The notes beneath the pieces were generated by a model, which made no database searches, had not been told where the DNA came from, and saw only the letters and a program-made list of their open reading frames with translations. Shown piece after piece: positions 1 through 5,375 of a stretch of 5,375 bases of DNA. Origin of the DNA: Verrucomicrobiales bacterium (GTDB taxonomy: Bacteria; Verrucomicrobiota; Verrucomicrobiia; Verrucomicrobiales; DEV007); assembly GCA_003232855.1 (NCBI GenBank), contig QIKC01000261.1, positions 1 through 5,375 of the forward strand, written 5' to 3'. The number at the start of each line of letters is the position of its first letter. Position 1 is the stretch's first letter. Both the position numbers and the translations under genes were made by a program.

Positions 1-635
1 CGGGGCAACCCGGGAGGCGTCGGCAGCGCCGGAAGCGGCAGCCCATACCGATACGGATAACTCCCTCCCGACCGCACCTCCGCGAACCGCCGCCTCGCCC
101 ATTCGTCGCCCGCCGGCTCATCGACATGGCTGATCGTAATTGCCAGTAATTCCCCCGCCCCAGAATCCGCCTCCCCGCCACCAGATGCCGGCACCTGTTC
201 CCGCATCAGCACGATCGAAACCAGCCAAAGCACCCCGGCGGCGACACCCAAGCTGCCCAACACCGGCCGCAGCCGCCGCCATGCCGAAGGCTTCAAGGCG
301 TCGGCGATCCTGCGTTTATCTTCCTCGCTAATCACCGTCTGGGTAACCCACGGGAGAATCCGATCAGAGCGCTCGACCCCGTCTGCATCTGCGTGCACCA
401 ACACCGGATCCGCCCCGGTTCCCGCCAACAAAGCGTCGCGCTGCCCGGCGCTCATTGCGTAAGCGGGTTCGCTCGCGAAAGCCTCGCGAATACGCTCGCC
501 ACAGTGGCGAATCTCGGCCAAGGGCGCCACCGCACCACCGGCATTAGCGAGTTCCTTCTCGAAGATCAGCCGCTCATCGCCGACCAGTTCGTCGAGCGCA
601 TAAGCCGTGAGCCGTGGGTCATTTTCGATATTCAT
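1..635 (-). CDS. Partial transmembrane anti-sigma-like protein, possibly the N-terminus of a vWA-domain (YfbK-like) protein
   Basis: The reading frame opens with ATG at 633-635 and stays open for 211 codons to the left edge, so the C-terminus is missing. The N-terminus (MNIENDPRLTAYALDELVGD, residues 1-20) resembles the short helical cytoplasmic segment of one-TM anti-sigma factors and of vWA proteins found beside ECF sigma genes in Verrucomicrobiota. Residues 21-120 are charged and helical. One hydrophobic segment follows at about 125-144 (VLGSLGVAAGVLWLVSIVLM), then a Gly/Ala/Glu linker and a Pro/Tyr-rich stretch at 190-211. This implies N-terminus in the cytoplasm and C-terminus in the periplasm. 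No HxxxCxxC zinc motif is present; Cys45 is the only cysteine, so it is not a classical ZAS protein. It begins 4 bases after the sigma stop and is surely co-transcribed with it. The anti-sigma role is inferred from position and topology. A downstream vWA domain is a family-based guess that lies outside the window; a FecR-like C-terminus is an alternative. Confidence 0.72.
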   Translation of the reverse strand, partial: MNIENDPRLTAYALDELVGDERLIFEKELANAGGAVAPLAEIRHCGERIREAFASEPAYAMSAGQRDALLAGTGADPVLVHADADGVERSDRILPWVTQTVISEEDKRRIADALKPSAWRRLRPVLGSLGVAAGVLWLVSIVLMREQVPASGGGEADSGAGELLAITISHVDEPAGDEWARRRFAEVRSGGSYPYRYGLPLPALPTPPGLP

Positions 636-639
636 AATG

Positions 640-1194
640 TTATGATAGAGGTGAGTGGGCGCCCATCAGTTGGCGCAAACGCTTAACCGCACTGTGGACA
701 ACAAAGCCGACGTTACTGGTGGTGATTCCCAGTACCTCGCCGATTTCCCGATAGCTCAGGTCGCCTTGAAACTTCAGCCGCATCACGTCCCGCTGCCTCG
801 GCGGCAAGCTCTCGATCTTCTCGACCAGCTCGCGGAGATCCGCCGCCACCTGCTCGCGATCCTCAGCCTTACGCATCGCACGCGCCGGGTCGTCGCCACT
901 GCCGGGCAGCGCGTTGATCTGTTCGATGTCGATCGGGATCATGCGTTTTTCCTTTTTCAAAATGTCGAGACAGCGGTTGCGGCACACGGTGAACAGCCAC
1001 GATTTGAGTTTCGCTTCGACGGCGGATGGATCCTGCCCATGGAGTTTCAAAAATGTATCTTGGACGGCGTCCCGAGCCCGCTCCAAATCGGAGAGAATGC
1101 TCACCGCGTAGCGGGTCAACGGCACCTCGAACTCGACGAGTGCTCGGCGCAACAGTTCCGCACTTGGGGTTTGGATCCGGGAGGAGGCGGACAT
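640..1194 (-). CDS. ECF-type RNA polymerase sigma factor
   Basis: This 184-residue protein has the size and two-domain order of ECF sigma factors. Region 2 spans about residues 18-85, with the core-binding and -10-recognising signature DLERARDAVQDTFLKL (37-52) followed by SWLFTVCRNRCLDILKKEKR (65-84). A variable linker covers 86-120. Region 4 is at about 122-177, with SLPPRQRDVMRLKF (129-142) and the helix-turn-helix LSYREIGEVLGITTSNVG (146-163). I chose the ATG at 1192-1194 because homology-like sequence begins just after it. An in-frame start at 1287 would add 31 residues that look non-coding and would consume the divergent intergenic region. No good Shine-Dalgarno is seen. The protein would direct core polymerase to a dedicated promoter set and is probably held by the membrane protein encoded immediately downstream. 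The family is clear; the regulon and the inducing signal are unknown. Confidence 0.95.
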   Translation of the reverse strand: MSASSRIQTPSAELLRRALVEFEVPLTRYAVSILSDLERARDAVQDTFLKLHGQDPSAVEAKLKSWLFTVCRNRCLDILKKEKRMIPIDIEQINALPGSGDDPARAMRKAEDREQVAADLRELVEKIESLPPRQRDVMRLKFQGDLSYREIGEVLGITTSNVGFVVHSAVKRLRQLMGAHSPLS

Positions 1195-1380
1195 CAGGTT
1201 AGGGTCTTTGTCGCATCTACAACGCTCGAAATCGATCCCTCTTAGGCTCGACCCCGCAGGATTCGTAAGCACACGCCCCCAGATCACCTATCTCCGGGCA
1301 AATTGACGGTAGCGAGAACAAAATCGTGCCGTAAGATTGTCGCGTCCGAGACCATTAGTCCATCACAACGATCCATCCAA
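1195..1380. promoter_or_regulatory. Divergent intergenic region between the sigma gene and the oxidoreductase operon
   Basis: These 186 bases must hold promoters for both the minus-strand sigma pair and the plus-strand operon if 1194 and 1381 are the true starts. On the plus strand there is a TTGACG at 1303-1308 and a TAAGAT at 1332-1337, but the 23-base spacing is too long for a standard sigma-70 promoter, so I do not call one. No strong inverted repeat or riboswitch-like fold was found by eye. An in-frame TTG at 1303 could extend the oxidoreductase by 26 residues, but those residues precede an otherwise normal Tat signal and look spurious. Confidence 0.5.
1239..1268 (-). promoter_or_regulatory. 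Possible sigma-70-like promoter for the ECF sigma gene
   Basis: On the minus strand, TTACGA (1268-1263) and TAAGAG (1244-1239) are separated by 18 bases. The implied transcript start lies about 35-40 bases before the ATG at 1194. Both hexamers are imperfect matches to TTGACA and TATAAT, and chance matches are common, so this is a weak call based on spacing and position only. Confidence 0.2.
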
Positions 1381-2679
1381 ATGACACCCTCCGATCCCAC
1401 CCAACTCCCCCAACATCTCACCAGACGCCGTTTCGTCCGCAACTCCGGGCTCGTCGCGGGAGCCGCCACCTTCAGCGCGCCCCATATCGTCGGCGCCCAA
1501 GGTAACGAGAGCCCGCTAAAACTTGGCCTCGTCGGCTGCGGCGGTCGTGGCAGCGGCGCCGCCAATCAGGCACTGATCGCCGATAAAAACGTGACCCTGT
1601 CTGCGGTCGCCGACGTTTTCCAAAAAGACGCCGATGCCGCCATCGAAACCCTGAAAAAGCGCCATGGCAACCAGGTCACGACTCCGCAGCGCCATATCGG
1701 GCTCGACGCCTACAAAAAGGTCATCGAAAACTGCGACGTCATCATCCTCGCCACCCCTCCGGGCTTCCGCCCCAAGATGTTGCGCGAGGCCGTGGAAGCG
1801 GGCAAACACGTGTTCTGCGAAAAGCCCGTCGCCGTAGACGCCCCTGGCGTACGCTCGGTAATCGAATCCGCAAAGCTGGCCGCCGAAAAGAAGCTCACCC
1901 TGATCAGCGGCTTCTGCTGGCGCTACCAAGACGCCCACCGCGCCCTGTTCGACAAAGTTCACTCCGGCATGATCGGCGAAATCACCAACATGTTCTCCAC
2001 CTACTACTCCAGCCCGGTCAAACCGATGCCCTCAGCAAACCGCCGCCCCGCCGGCACCAGCGACGTCGCCTGGCAAATCCAGAACTGGTATAATTTTTCG
2101 TGGCTCTCCGGTGACAGCCTTGTCGAACAGGCGATCCACAGCGTCGATAAAATCGCCTGGGCCACACGCGACATCGACCCGATCAGCGCCGTCGCCACCG
2201 GCGGTCGCCAAATCCCCGCCGAGGGCGGCAACATCTACGACCACTTCCACGTCGCCTACGAATACCCGAACAACCTCCGCTGCCACATCGGCTCTCGCCA
2301 ACAGACGGGTTGCTACGGGGAGACTCACGACTACATCACCGGCACCAAAGGCTCGGCGACAATCGCCCGCGGCCAATGCCTCGTTCGCGGAGACGAGAAC
2401 TGGCGCGCCGGCTCCGAACTAAACAACGACATGTACCAGGCCGAACACGACGCCCTCTTCGAATCGATCCGCAAAGGCGAAGCGAAGAACGACGGCAAAC
2501 TCATGGCACACAGCACGATGCTCGGCATCATGGGGCGCATGGCCGCATACACCGGCCAAAAAATCACCTGGGATGAGGCGCTGAACTCCGAGCAGGTGCT
2601 GGCGCCCGACAGCCTCGGCTGGGACGATCAATTCGCCGCCGGAGAAGTACCGCTGCCGGGGCAGACCCAGTTCAGCTAA
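1381..2679 (+). CDS. Tat-exported Gfo/Idh/MocA family oxidoreductase
   Basis: The 432-residue product opens with a twin-arginine signal: TRRRFVRNSG at 14-23, then the mild hydrophobic stretch LVAGAATFSAP to about 34, with the mature protein starting near 40-44. The Rossmann NAD(P) motif GLVGCGGRG is at 49-57. The family signature CEKPVAVD (146-153) places the catalytic lysine at K148. EQAIHSVDKIAW (249-260) supplies the substrate-side His253 and Asp256 seen in this family. The C-terminal part (about 350-432) matches the style of planctomycete and verrucomicrobial members. Such enzymes oxidise or reduce sugars, inositols or related polyols. Substrate cannot be read from the sequence. A periplasmic location implies a tightly held cofactor, as known for Zymomonas glucose-fructose oxidoreductase. 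I chose the ATG at 1381 because it leaves a short n-region before the Arg pair. It is first in a probable three-gene operon. Identification of the fold and catalytic residues is firm; function is not. Confidence 0.93.
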   Translation: MTPSDPTQLPQHLTRRRFVRNSGLVAGAATFSAPHIVGAQGNESPLKLGLVGCGGRGSGAANQALIADKNVTLSAVADVFQKDADAAIETLKKRHGNQVTTPQRHIGLDAYKKVIENCDVIILATPPGFRPKMLREAVEAGKHVFCEKPVAVDAPGVRSVIESAKLAAEKKLTLISGFCWRYQDAHRALFDKVHSGMIGEITNMFSTYYSSPVKPMPSANRRPAGTSDVAWQIQNWYNFSWLSGDSLVEQAIHSVDKIAWATRDIDPISAVATGGRQIPAEGGNIYDHFHVAYEYPNNLRCHIGSRQQTGCYGETHDYITGTKGSATIARGQCLVRGDENWRAGSELNNDMYQAEHDALFESIRKGEAKNDGKLMAHSTMLGIMGRMAAYTGQKITWDEALNSEQVLAPDSLGWDDQFAAGEVPLPGQTQFS

Positions 2680-2707
2680 CACTGCCCACACCGCTCGACG
2701 CCCCCCG

Positions 2708-4201
2708 ATGATAAGATCCGCGACTTTGCTGCCGTTGCTGCTCGCCGCCCAAATGCTCCCTTCGGGTGCTGCGGTCGATTTTGTCAAAGACGTACAGCCG
2801 ATCTTCCTCAACCACTGCCTGCAGTGCCACCGCGACGGGAACGACAAGGGCGACTACCTGATGCATACGCGCGCGGACACCTTCGGCGATACTTTCGTCG
2901 TAGCCGGTGACCCCGACGCCAGCATCCTCATCGAACTCATCGAACTCGATCTCGACGACGACGACCTAATGCCGCCGACCAAAGATGACAACCCCCTCAG
3001 CCCCGAGCAAATCAAAACCCTGCGCGACTGGGTGCAAGAAGGCGCGAAGTGGCCCGAAGGGCTGGTCTTGAAAATGCCCGAGTTGGTGAACTTCAAACGA
3101 GACATCCAACCCATCCTCGACAAACTCTCCCCCGAAGAACAAGAAAAGGTAAAGCTGTGGATCAGATCCGGCGCCGCGTGGCCTGCGGGAAACGACGCCG
3201 CGACGCTCGCCCTCGTCAGCAGAATCCACAGCCACATCCTATCGACCACCAAGGTAACCGACGCCCCATCGATGACCGCCTACACCGACACGATCCGCGG
3301 TAATGGCGGTAACAATGTCGAGTTCGAAATGCTTCCCCTCTCCGGCGGAGAATTCACCATGGGCTCGCCAGACACCGAAGCAAAACGTCAGGCAATAGAA
3401 GGCCCGCAACGCAAGGTCAAGCTGGCGCCATTCTGGATCGGCAAACACGAAGTCACATGGGATGAATACGAATCCTTCATGATCGACGGAGGGCGCCGCA
3501 ACAAAGACGGCACCAAGATGTTCCCCGACGCGGACGAGACCGACATCAACCTCATCTCCCGACCGACCAAACCCTACGTCGAGATGACCTTCGGCATGGG
3601 CAAGGAAGGATTCCCGGCGATCAGCATGACCCAACATGCCGCTCTAACATACTGCAAAATGATCAGCGCCCAGACCGGCCACTTCTACCGCCTGCCCACC
3701 GAGGCGGAGTGGGAATACGCGTGCAGGGCGGGCACCAGCACCACCTACTCATTCGGCGATAACGTGTCCGAACTTCACAAATACGCATGGTTCTTGGACA
3801 ACTCCAACTTCGCCTATCAAAAAGTGGGCAAAAAACTGCCCAACCCCTGGGGCATCCATGACATGCACGGCAACGTCGCAGAGTGGACACTCGACTCGTT
3901 CTCCGCAGACGGCTACCCAGCCGGAAACAGCGACAACCCCTGGTCGCAGAGCCGCGACCTCTACCCGCGCACCGTCCGTGGCGGTTCGTGGAACGAATTC
4001 CCCGAGGGCCTGCGCAGCGCCTCGCGGATCGCATCATCCGACAAATGGAAAATCCTAGACCCGCAACTCCCAAAAAGTATCTGGTACCACACCAACGCCC
4101 AATGGCTCGGATTCCGCGTCGTGCGCCCACTCAAAGTACCCTCGCCCGAAGAGATGAACGCCATCTGGAACACCGGCATCGACCATGATACGCTGGAGTA
4201 G
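2708..4201 (+). CDS. PSCyt1 heme domain fused to FGE-sulfatase/SUMF1-fold protein
   Basis: The 497-residue product starts with a Sec-type signal peptide (1-22, cleavage likely after SGAA). A Planctomycete-type cytochrome c domain follows at 23-118: CLQCH (37-41) is the heme c attachment motif and Met88 of LMPP is a likely distal ligand. Residues 127-161 form a shortened second copy without CXXCH. From about 205 to 475 lies an FGE/SUMF1 fold: LPLSGGEFTMGSP (209-221), PFWIGKHEVTWDEY (241-254), FYRLPTEAEWEYACRAGT (326-343), GIHDMHGNVAEW (382-393), RTVRGGSWNEFPEG (421-434) and WLGFRVVR (466-473). In true formylglycine-generating enzymes two cysteines follow the RGGS motif; here those positions are Glu430 and Leu435, so sulfatase activation by the known mechanism is unlikely. 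The start lies 28 bases after the oxidoreductase stop with no evident Shine-Dalgarno, suggesting co-transcription. It probably acts in the periplasm as an electron-transfer or binding protein; the exact role is unknown. Confidence 0.93.
   Translation: MIRSATLLPLLLAAQMLPSGAAVDFVKDVQPIFLNHCLQCHRDGNDKGDYLMHTRADTFGDTFVVAGDPDASILIELIELDLDDDDLMPPTKDDNPLSPEQIKTLRDWVQEGAKWPEGLVLKMPELVNFKRDIQPILDKLSPEEQEKVKLWIRSGAAWPAGNDAATLALVSRIHSHILSTTKVTDAPSMTAYTDTIRGNGGNNVEFEMLPLSGGEFTMGSPDTEAKRQAIEGPQRKVKLAPFWIGKHEVTWDEYESFMIDGGRRNKDGTKMFPDADETDINLISRPTKPYVEMTFGMGKEGFPAISMTQHAALTYCKMISAQTGHFYRLPTEAEWEYACRAGTSTTYSFGDNVSELHKYAWFLDNSNFAYQKVGKKLPNPWGIHDMHGNVAEWTLDSFSADGYPAGNSDNPWSQSRDLYPRTVRGGSWNEFPEGLRSASRIASSDKWKILDPQLPKSIWYHTNAQWLGFRVVRPLKVPSPEEMNAIWNTGIDHDTLE
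2774..3061 (+). other. PSCyt1 mono-heme cytochrome c domain (residues 23-118)
   Basis: This segment encodes the intact heme domain. It begins VDFVKDVQPIF, carries the single CXXCH (Cys37, Cys40, His41), has the typical GDPDAS segment (67-72) and the MPP distal region (88-90), and ends LSPEQIKTLRDWVQEGAKWP (97-116). A run of four aspartates (83-86) directly precedes the predicted Met ligand, making that face strongly acidic. Confidence 0.85.
3086..3190 (+). repeat. Collapsed second PSCyt1-like repeat without heme motif (residues 127-161)
   Basis: VNFKRDIQPIL (127-137) mirrors the opening of the first domain, and LSPEEQEKVKLWIRSGAAWP (140-159) mirrors its closing helix. Only two residues (DK) separate the two halves, whereas the intact copy has 63 residues there, including CXXCH and the Met ligand. 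The copy therefore cannot bind heme c by itself. It may be an internal duplication followed by loss of the core, now serving as a linker to the FGE fold. Confidence 0.7.
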
Positions 4202-5210
4202 CGCCGCGCTCGCGAGCCTCTCCCTCCTCGCCACCGCGTCCCCTTCCCGAGAAACGGCTGCCGCCGCCGATCACCACCGTTTCGAGAGGCCCTGCATGGG
4301 CACCCTTTTCAAGGTCGTCATCATCTCAAAGCAGCCCCGACCCGAGATCGAAGCCGCAGCAACAGCCGCTCTCGACATCGCCACCCAACTCGACAGCCAG
4401 CTCTCCGATTACCGCGCCGACAGCGAGGTCGGCATCTTCAACCACGCGCCGCCAGGCCAGCCCCTACCGCTCAGCCCCACACTAGCAGAAATTCTCAGAC
4501 GCGCGGCAGATCTGTGCCACCAGACCGGCGGCGCCTTCGATCCCGCCCGTGGTGCGCTCACCCGCCTGTGGCGACTGTCACGCCGCAGCGGAAAACTCCC
4601 CGAACCCGAAGCGCTGGCGCAGGCGCGGCAAGCCTCGGGCATCGACCGCATCACGATCGATAGCGAGGCCGCCACCCTCACCCGGCACTCGCCCCTCACC
4701 CGCCTCGACCTCGGCGCTATCGCCAAAGGCTTCGCCGCAGACCGCATGCTCGCCCTACTCCGAGCACGGGGCTTCCCCTGCTCCAGCATCGCCGCCGGCG
4801 GCGACGTCGCCGTCGGCACCGCACCTCCGGGTCAGACCGGATGGAAAGTCGCGATCCGCACCCACGGCGATCTCGGCGCCGCCGAAACGCACATCATCAT
4901 CGCCAACGCCGCCGTCTCCACCTCGGGCGATGTCGAACAGACGATCGAGATCGACGGCCAGCGCTACGCCCACCTCATCGACCCCAAAACCGGCCTCGGC
5001 ATGCGCCGACCCCGCGCCGCCACCGTCATCGCCCCCAGTGCCACCGAAAGCGACGCCTTGGCCACCGCCCTCTGCCTGCTGCAACCCGCAGAAGGCATCG
5101 CCCTCATCGAAAAACGCAAAAACACCGAGGCCGCCATCTTCTCCACAGCGCCCCACGACAAATCGGTAAACAAATCGGTAAGCTCCGGATTCAACAAATT
5201 CGTTCCGTAA
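4185..5210 (+). CDS. apbE: FAD:protein FMN transferase, ApbE family
   Basis: The 341-residue product has the ApbE motifs in order: PCMGTLFKV (36-44), YRADSEVGIFN (76-86), GGAFDPARGAL (115-125), DLGAIAKGFAADR (175-187), AAGGDVAVG (203-211), STSGDVEQ (245-252) and YAHLIDPKTG (261-270), with SDALAT (289-294) giving Asp290 and Thr294 at the expected metal site. Enzymes of this family move FMN from FAD onto a Ser or Thr of partner proteins in the periplasm, using Mg2+. The N-terminus (about 1-28) is hydrophobic and Ala-rich but has no lipobox cysteine, so a soluble periplasmic enzyme is likelier than the lipoprotein form known in E. coli. The ATG at 4185 lies inside the preceding gene, giving a 17-base overlap that suggests translational coupling. 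No partner with an FMN-acceptor motif was found in the window. The C-terminal tail after about residue 325 is a low-complexity Lys/Ser/Val extension. Confidence 0.95.
   Translation: MIRWSSAALASLSLLATASPSRETAAAADHHRFERPCMGTLFKVVIISKQPRPEIEAAATAALDIATQLDSQLSDYRADSEVGIFNHAPPGQPLPLSPTLAEILRRAADLCHQTGGAFDPARGALTRLWRLSRRSGKLPEPEALAQARQASGIDRITIDSEAATLTRHSPLTRLDLGAIAKGFAADRMLALLRARGFPCSSIAAGGDVAVGTAPPGQTGWKVAIRTHGDLGAAETHIIIANAAVSTSGDVEQTIEIDGQRYAHLIDPKTGLGMRRPRAATVIAPSATESDALATALCLLQPAEGIALIEKRKNTEAAIFSTAPHDKSVNKSVSSGFNKFVP
5159..5182 (+). repeat. 12-base tandem duplication in the apbE tail
   Basis: The unit CAAATCGGTAA(A/G) occurs twice back to back, with one mismatch at the last base. It keeps the reading frame and yields KSVN followed by KSVS near the C-terminus of the FMN transferase. 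It looks like a small in-frame slippage event outside the conserved fold. Confidence 0.7.
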
Positions 5211-5320
5211 ACACCGACAACATCTCTAACAATCGCAGAAATCAAAGCCCCACTCTCAACAGCACCACCCCTAACTTAGAAAGATGCGCGCACCCGCATC
5301 CCGCGCTAGACTCGCCACCC
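5211..5320. other. Spacer after the operon
   Basis: These 110 bases are visibly more AT-rich than the flanking genes and encode nothing convincing. No hairpin followed by a T-run is present, so no intrinsic terminator for the operon can be called. The only structure noticed is the inverted repeat at 5283-5300 and the nearby possible -10 element. Confidence 0.5.
5283..5312 (+). promoter_or_regulatory. Inverted repeat and possible -10 element before the next gene
   Basis: GATGCG (5283-5288) and CGCATC (5295-5300) form a perfect 6-base inverted repeat around a 6-base loop. Six bases later TAGACT (5307-5312) resembles a -10 hexamer 8 bases before the ATG at 5321, which would give a very short or absent leader. 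The inverted repeat would then cover the -35 region and could be an operator; without a T-run it is a poor terminator. This is inference from position. Confidence 0.3.
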
Positions 5321-5375
5321 ATGTCGCTCCCCATCAAACACGCCCTGGCCATGGAAAAGCCACCCACCGGGGACA
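5321..5375 (+). CDS. Start of an unidentified gene, cut by the right edge
   Basis: An ATG at 5321 opens a frame that stays open to the edge (18 full codons, beginning MSLPIKHALAMEKPPTGD). The spacer and possible -10 element before it support a new transcription unit. The sequence is too short to assign a family. Another ATG at 5284, in a different frame that is also open to the edge, cannot be excluded, but it would start inside the inverted repeat and gives an Arg/His/Pro-rich product less like a real N-terminus. Confidence 0.4.
   Translation, partial: MSLPIKHALAMEKPPTGD

Noticed and set aside
140..686. Plus-strand open frames at 140-331 and 393-686
   Set aside because: They lie antisense to the continuous minus-strand membrane protein. 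Their translations are Pro/Arg- and Ser-rich and show no signal or domain.
655..1245. Long open frame on the plus strand opposite the sigma gene
   Set aside because: The opposite strand encodes a full ECF sigma factor with both conserved regions. The antisense translation has no recognisable domain and is expected from GC-rich codon bias.
1303..1337. TTGACG/TAAGAT as a sigma-70 promoter for the operon
   Set aside because: The spacer is 23 bases, well outside the usual 16-18.
1303..1380. N-terminal extension of the oxidoreductase from a TTG at 1303
   Set aside because: The added 26 residues have no family likeness and would push the twin-arginine motif far from the N-terminus; the ATG at 1381 gives a normal Tat signal.
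3161..3190. RSGAAW as a possible FMN attachment site for ApbE
   Set aside because: The acceptor motif needs Ser or Thr after SGA; here it is Ala, and no FMN-binding domain surrounds it.
3663..4130. Arg/Cys-rich 155-residue minus-strand frame inside the FGE region
   Set aside because: It is antisense to a strongly conserved FGE fold. Its cysteines and arginines arise from reading the complement of GC-rich codons and form no known motif.
4549..5169. Plus-strand 206-residue frame overlapping apbE
   Set aside because: The translation is a low-complexity Pro/Ser/Ala product in a shifted frame, whereas the apbE frame carries every family motif.
1..5375. CRISPR array, tRNA, rRNA, insertion sequence or attachment site
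   Set aside because: No regularly spaced repeats, no recognisable RNA gene sequence, and no transposase-like translation or terminal inverted repeats were seen.

Overview
The window is GC-rich (roughly 60% by eye) and looks chromosomal. It most likely comes from a member of the Planctomycetota-Verrucomicrobiota group, with Verrucomicrobiota (Opitutales-like) my first guess. This rests on three things seen in the translations: a Planctomycete-type cytochrome c domain (PSCyt1) fused to a formylglycine-generating-enzyme fold, a Tat-exported Gfo/Idh/MocA oxidoreductase of the type abundant in these phyla, and an ECF sigma factor followed by a membrane anti-sigma-like gene. Shine-Dalgarno sequences are weak or absent before every start, which also fits these phyla.

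Layout. The left part (1-1194) is read on the minus strand. An ECF sigma factor (1194-640) is followed after 4 bases by a one-TM, anti-sigma-like protein whose coding region runs open off the left edge (635-1). A 186-base intergenic region (1195-1380) separates this pair from a divergent plus-strand group of three genes: the Gfo/Idh/MocA oxidoreductase (1381-2679), the PSCyt1-FGE fusion (2708-4201) and an ApbE-type FAD:protein FMN transferase (4185-5210). The first gap is 28 bases and the last two genes overlap by 17 bases, so the three probably form one operon. A 110-base spacer with a small inverted repeat and a possible -10 element follows. A further gene probably begins at 5321 and is cut by the right edge.

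How the parts may work together. All three plus-strand products carry export signals (one Tat, two Sec-like), so the operon appears to equip the periplasm with an oxidoreductase probably carrying bound NAD(P), a mono-heme protein and a flavin-attaching enzyme. A periplasmic oxidation route in which electrons leave through heme or flavin is a reasonable inference, but no substrate or electron acceptor can be read from the sequence. The divergent sigma/anti-sigma pair could control the operon, but no shared promoter motif is visible.

The most unusual details are in the PSCyt1-FGE protein. It has a second, collapsed PSCyt1-like repeat with no heme motif, and its FGE fold lacks the two catalytic cysteines. 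I see no CRISPR array, tRNA, rRNA, insertion sequence or defence system here.
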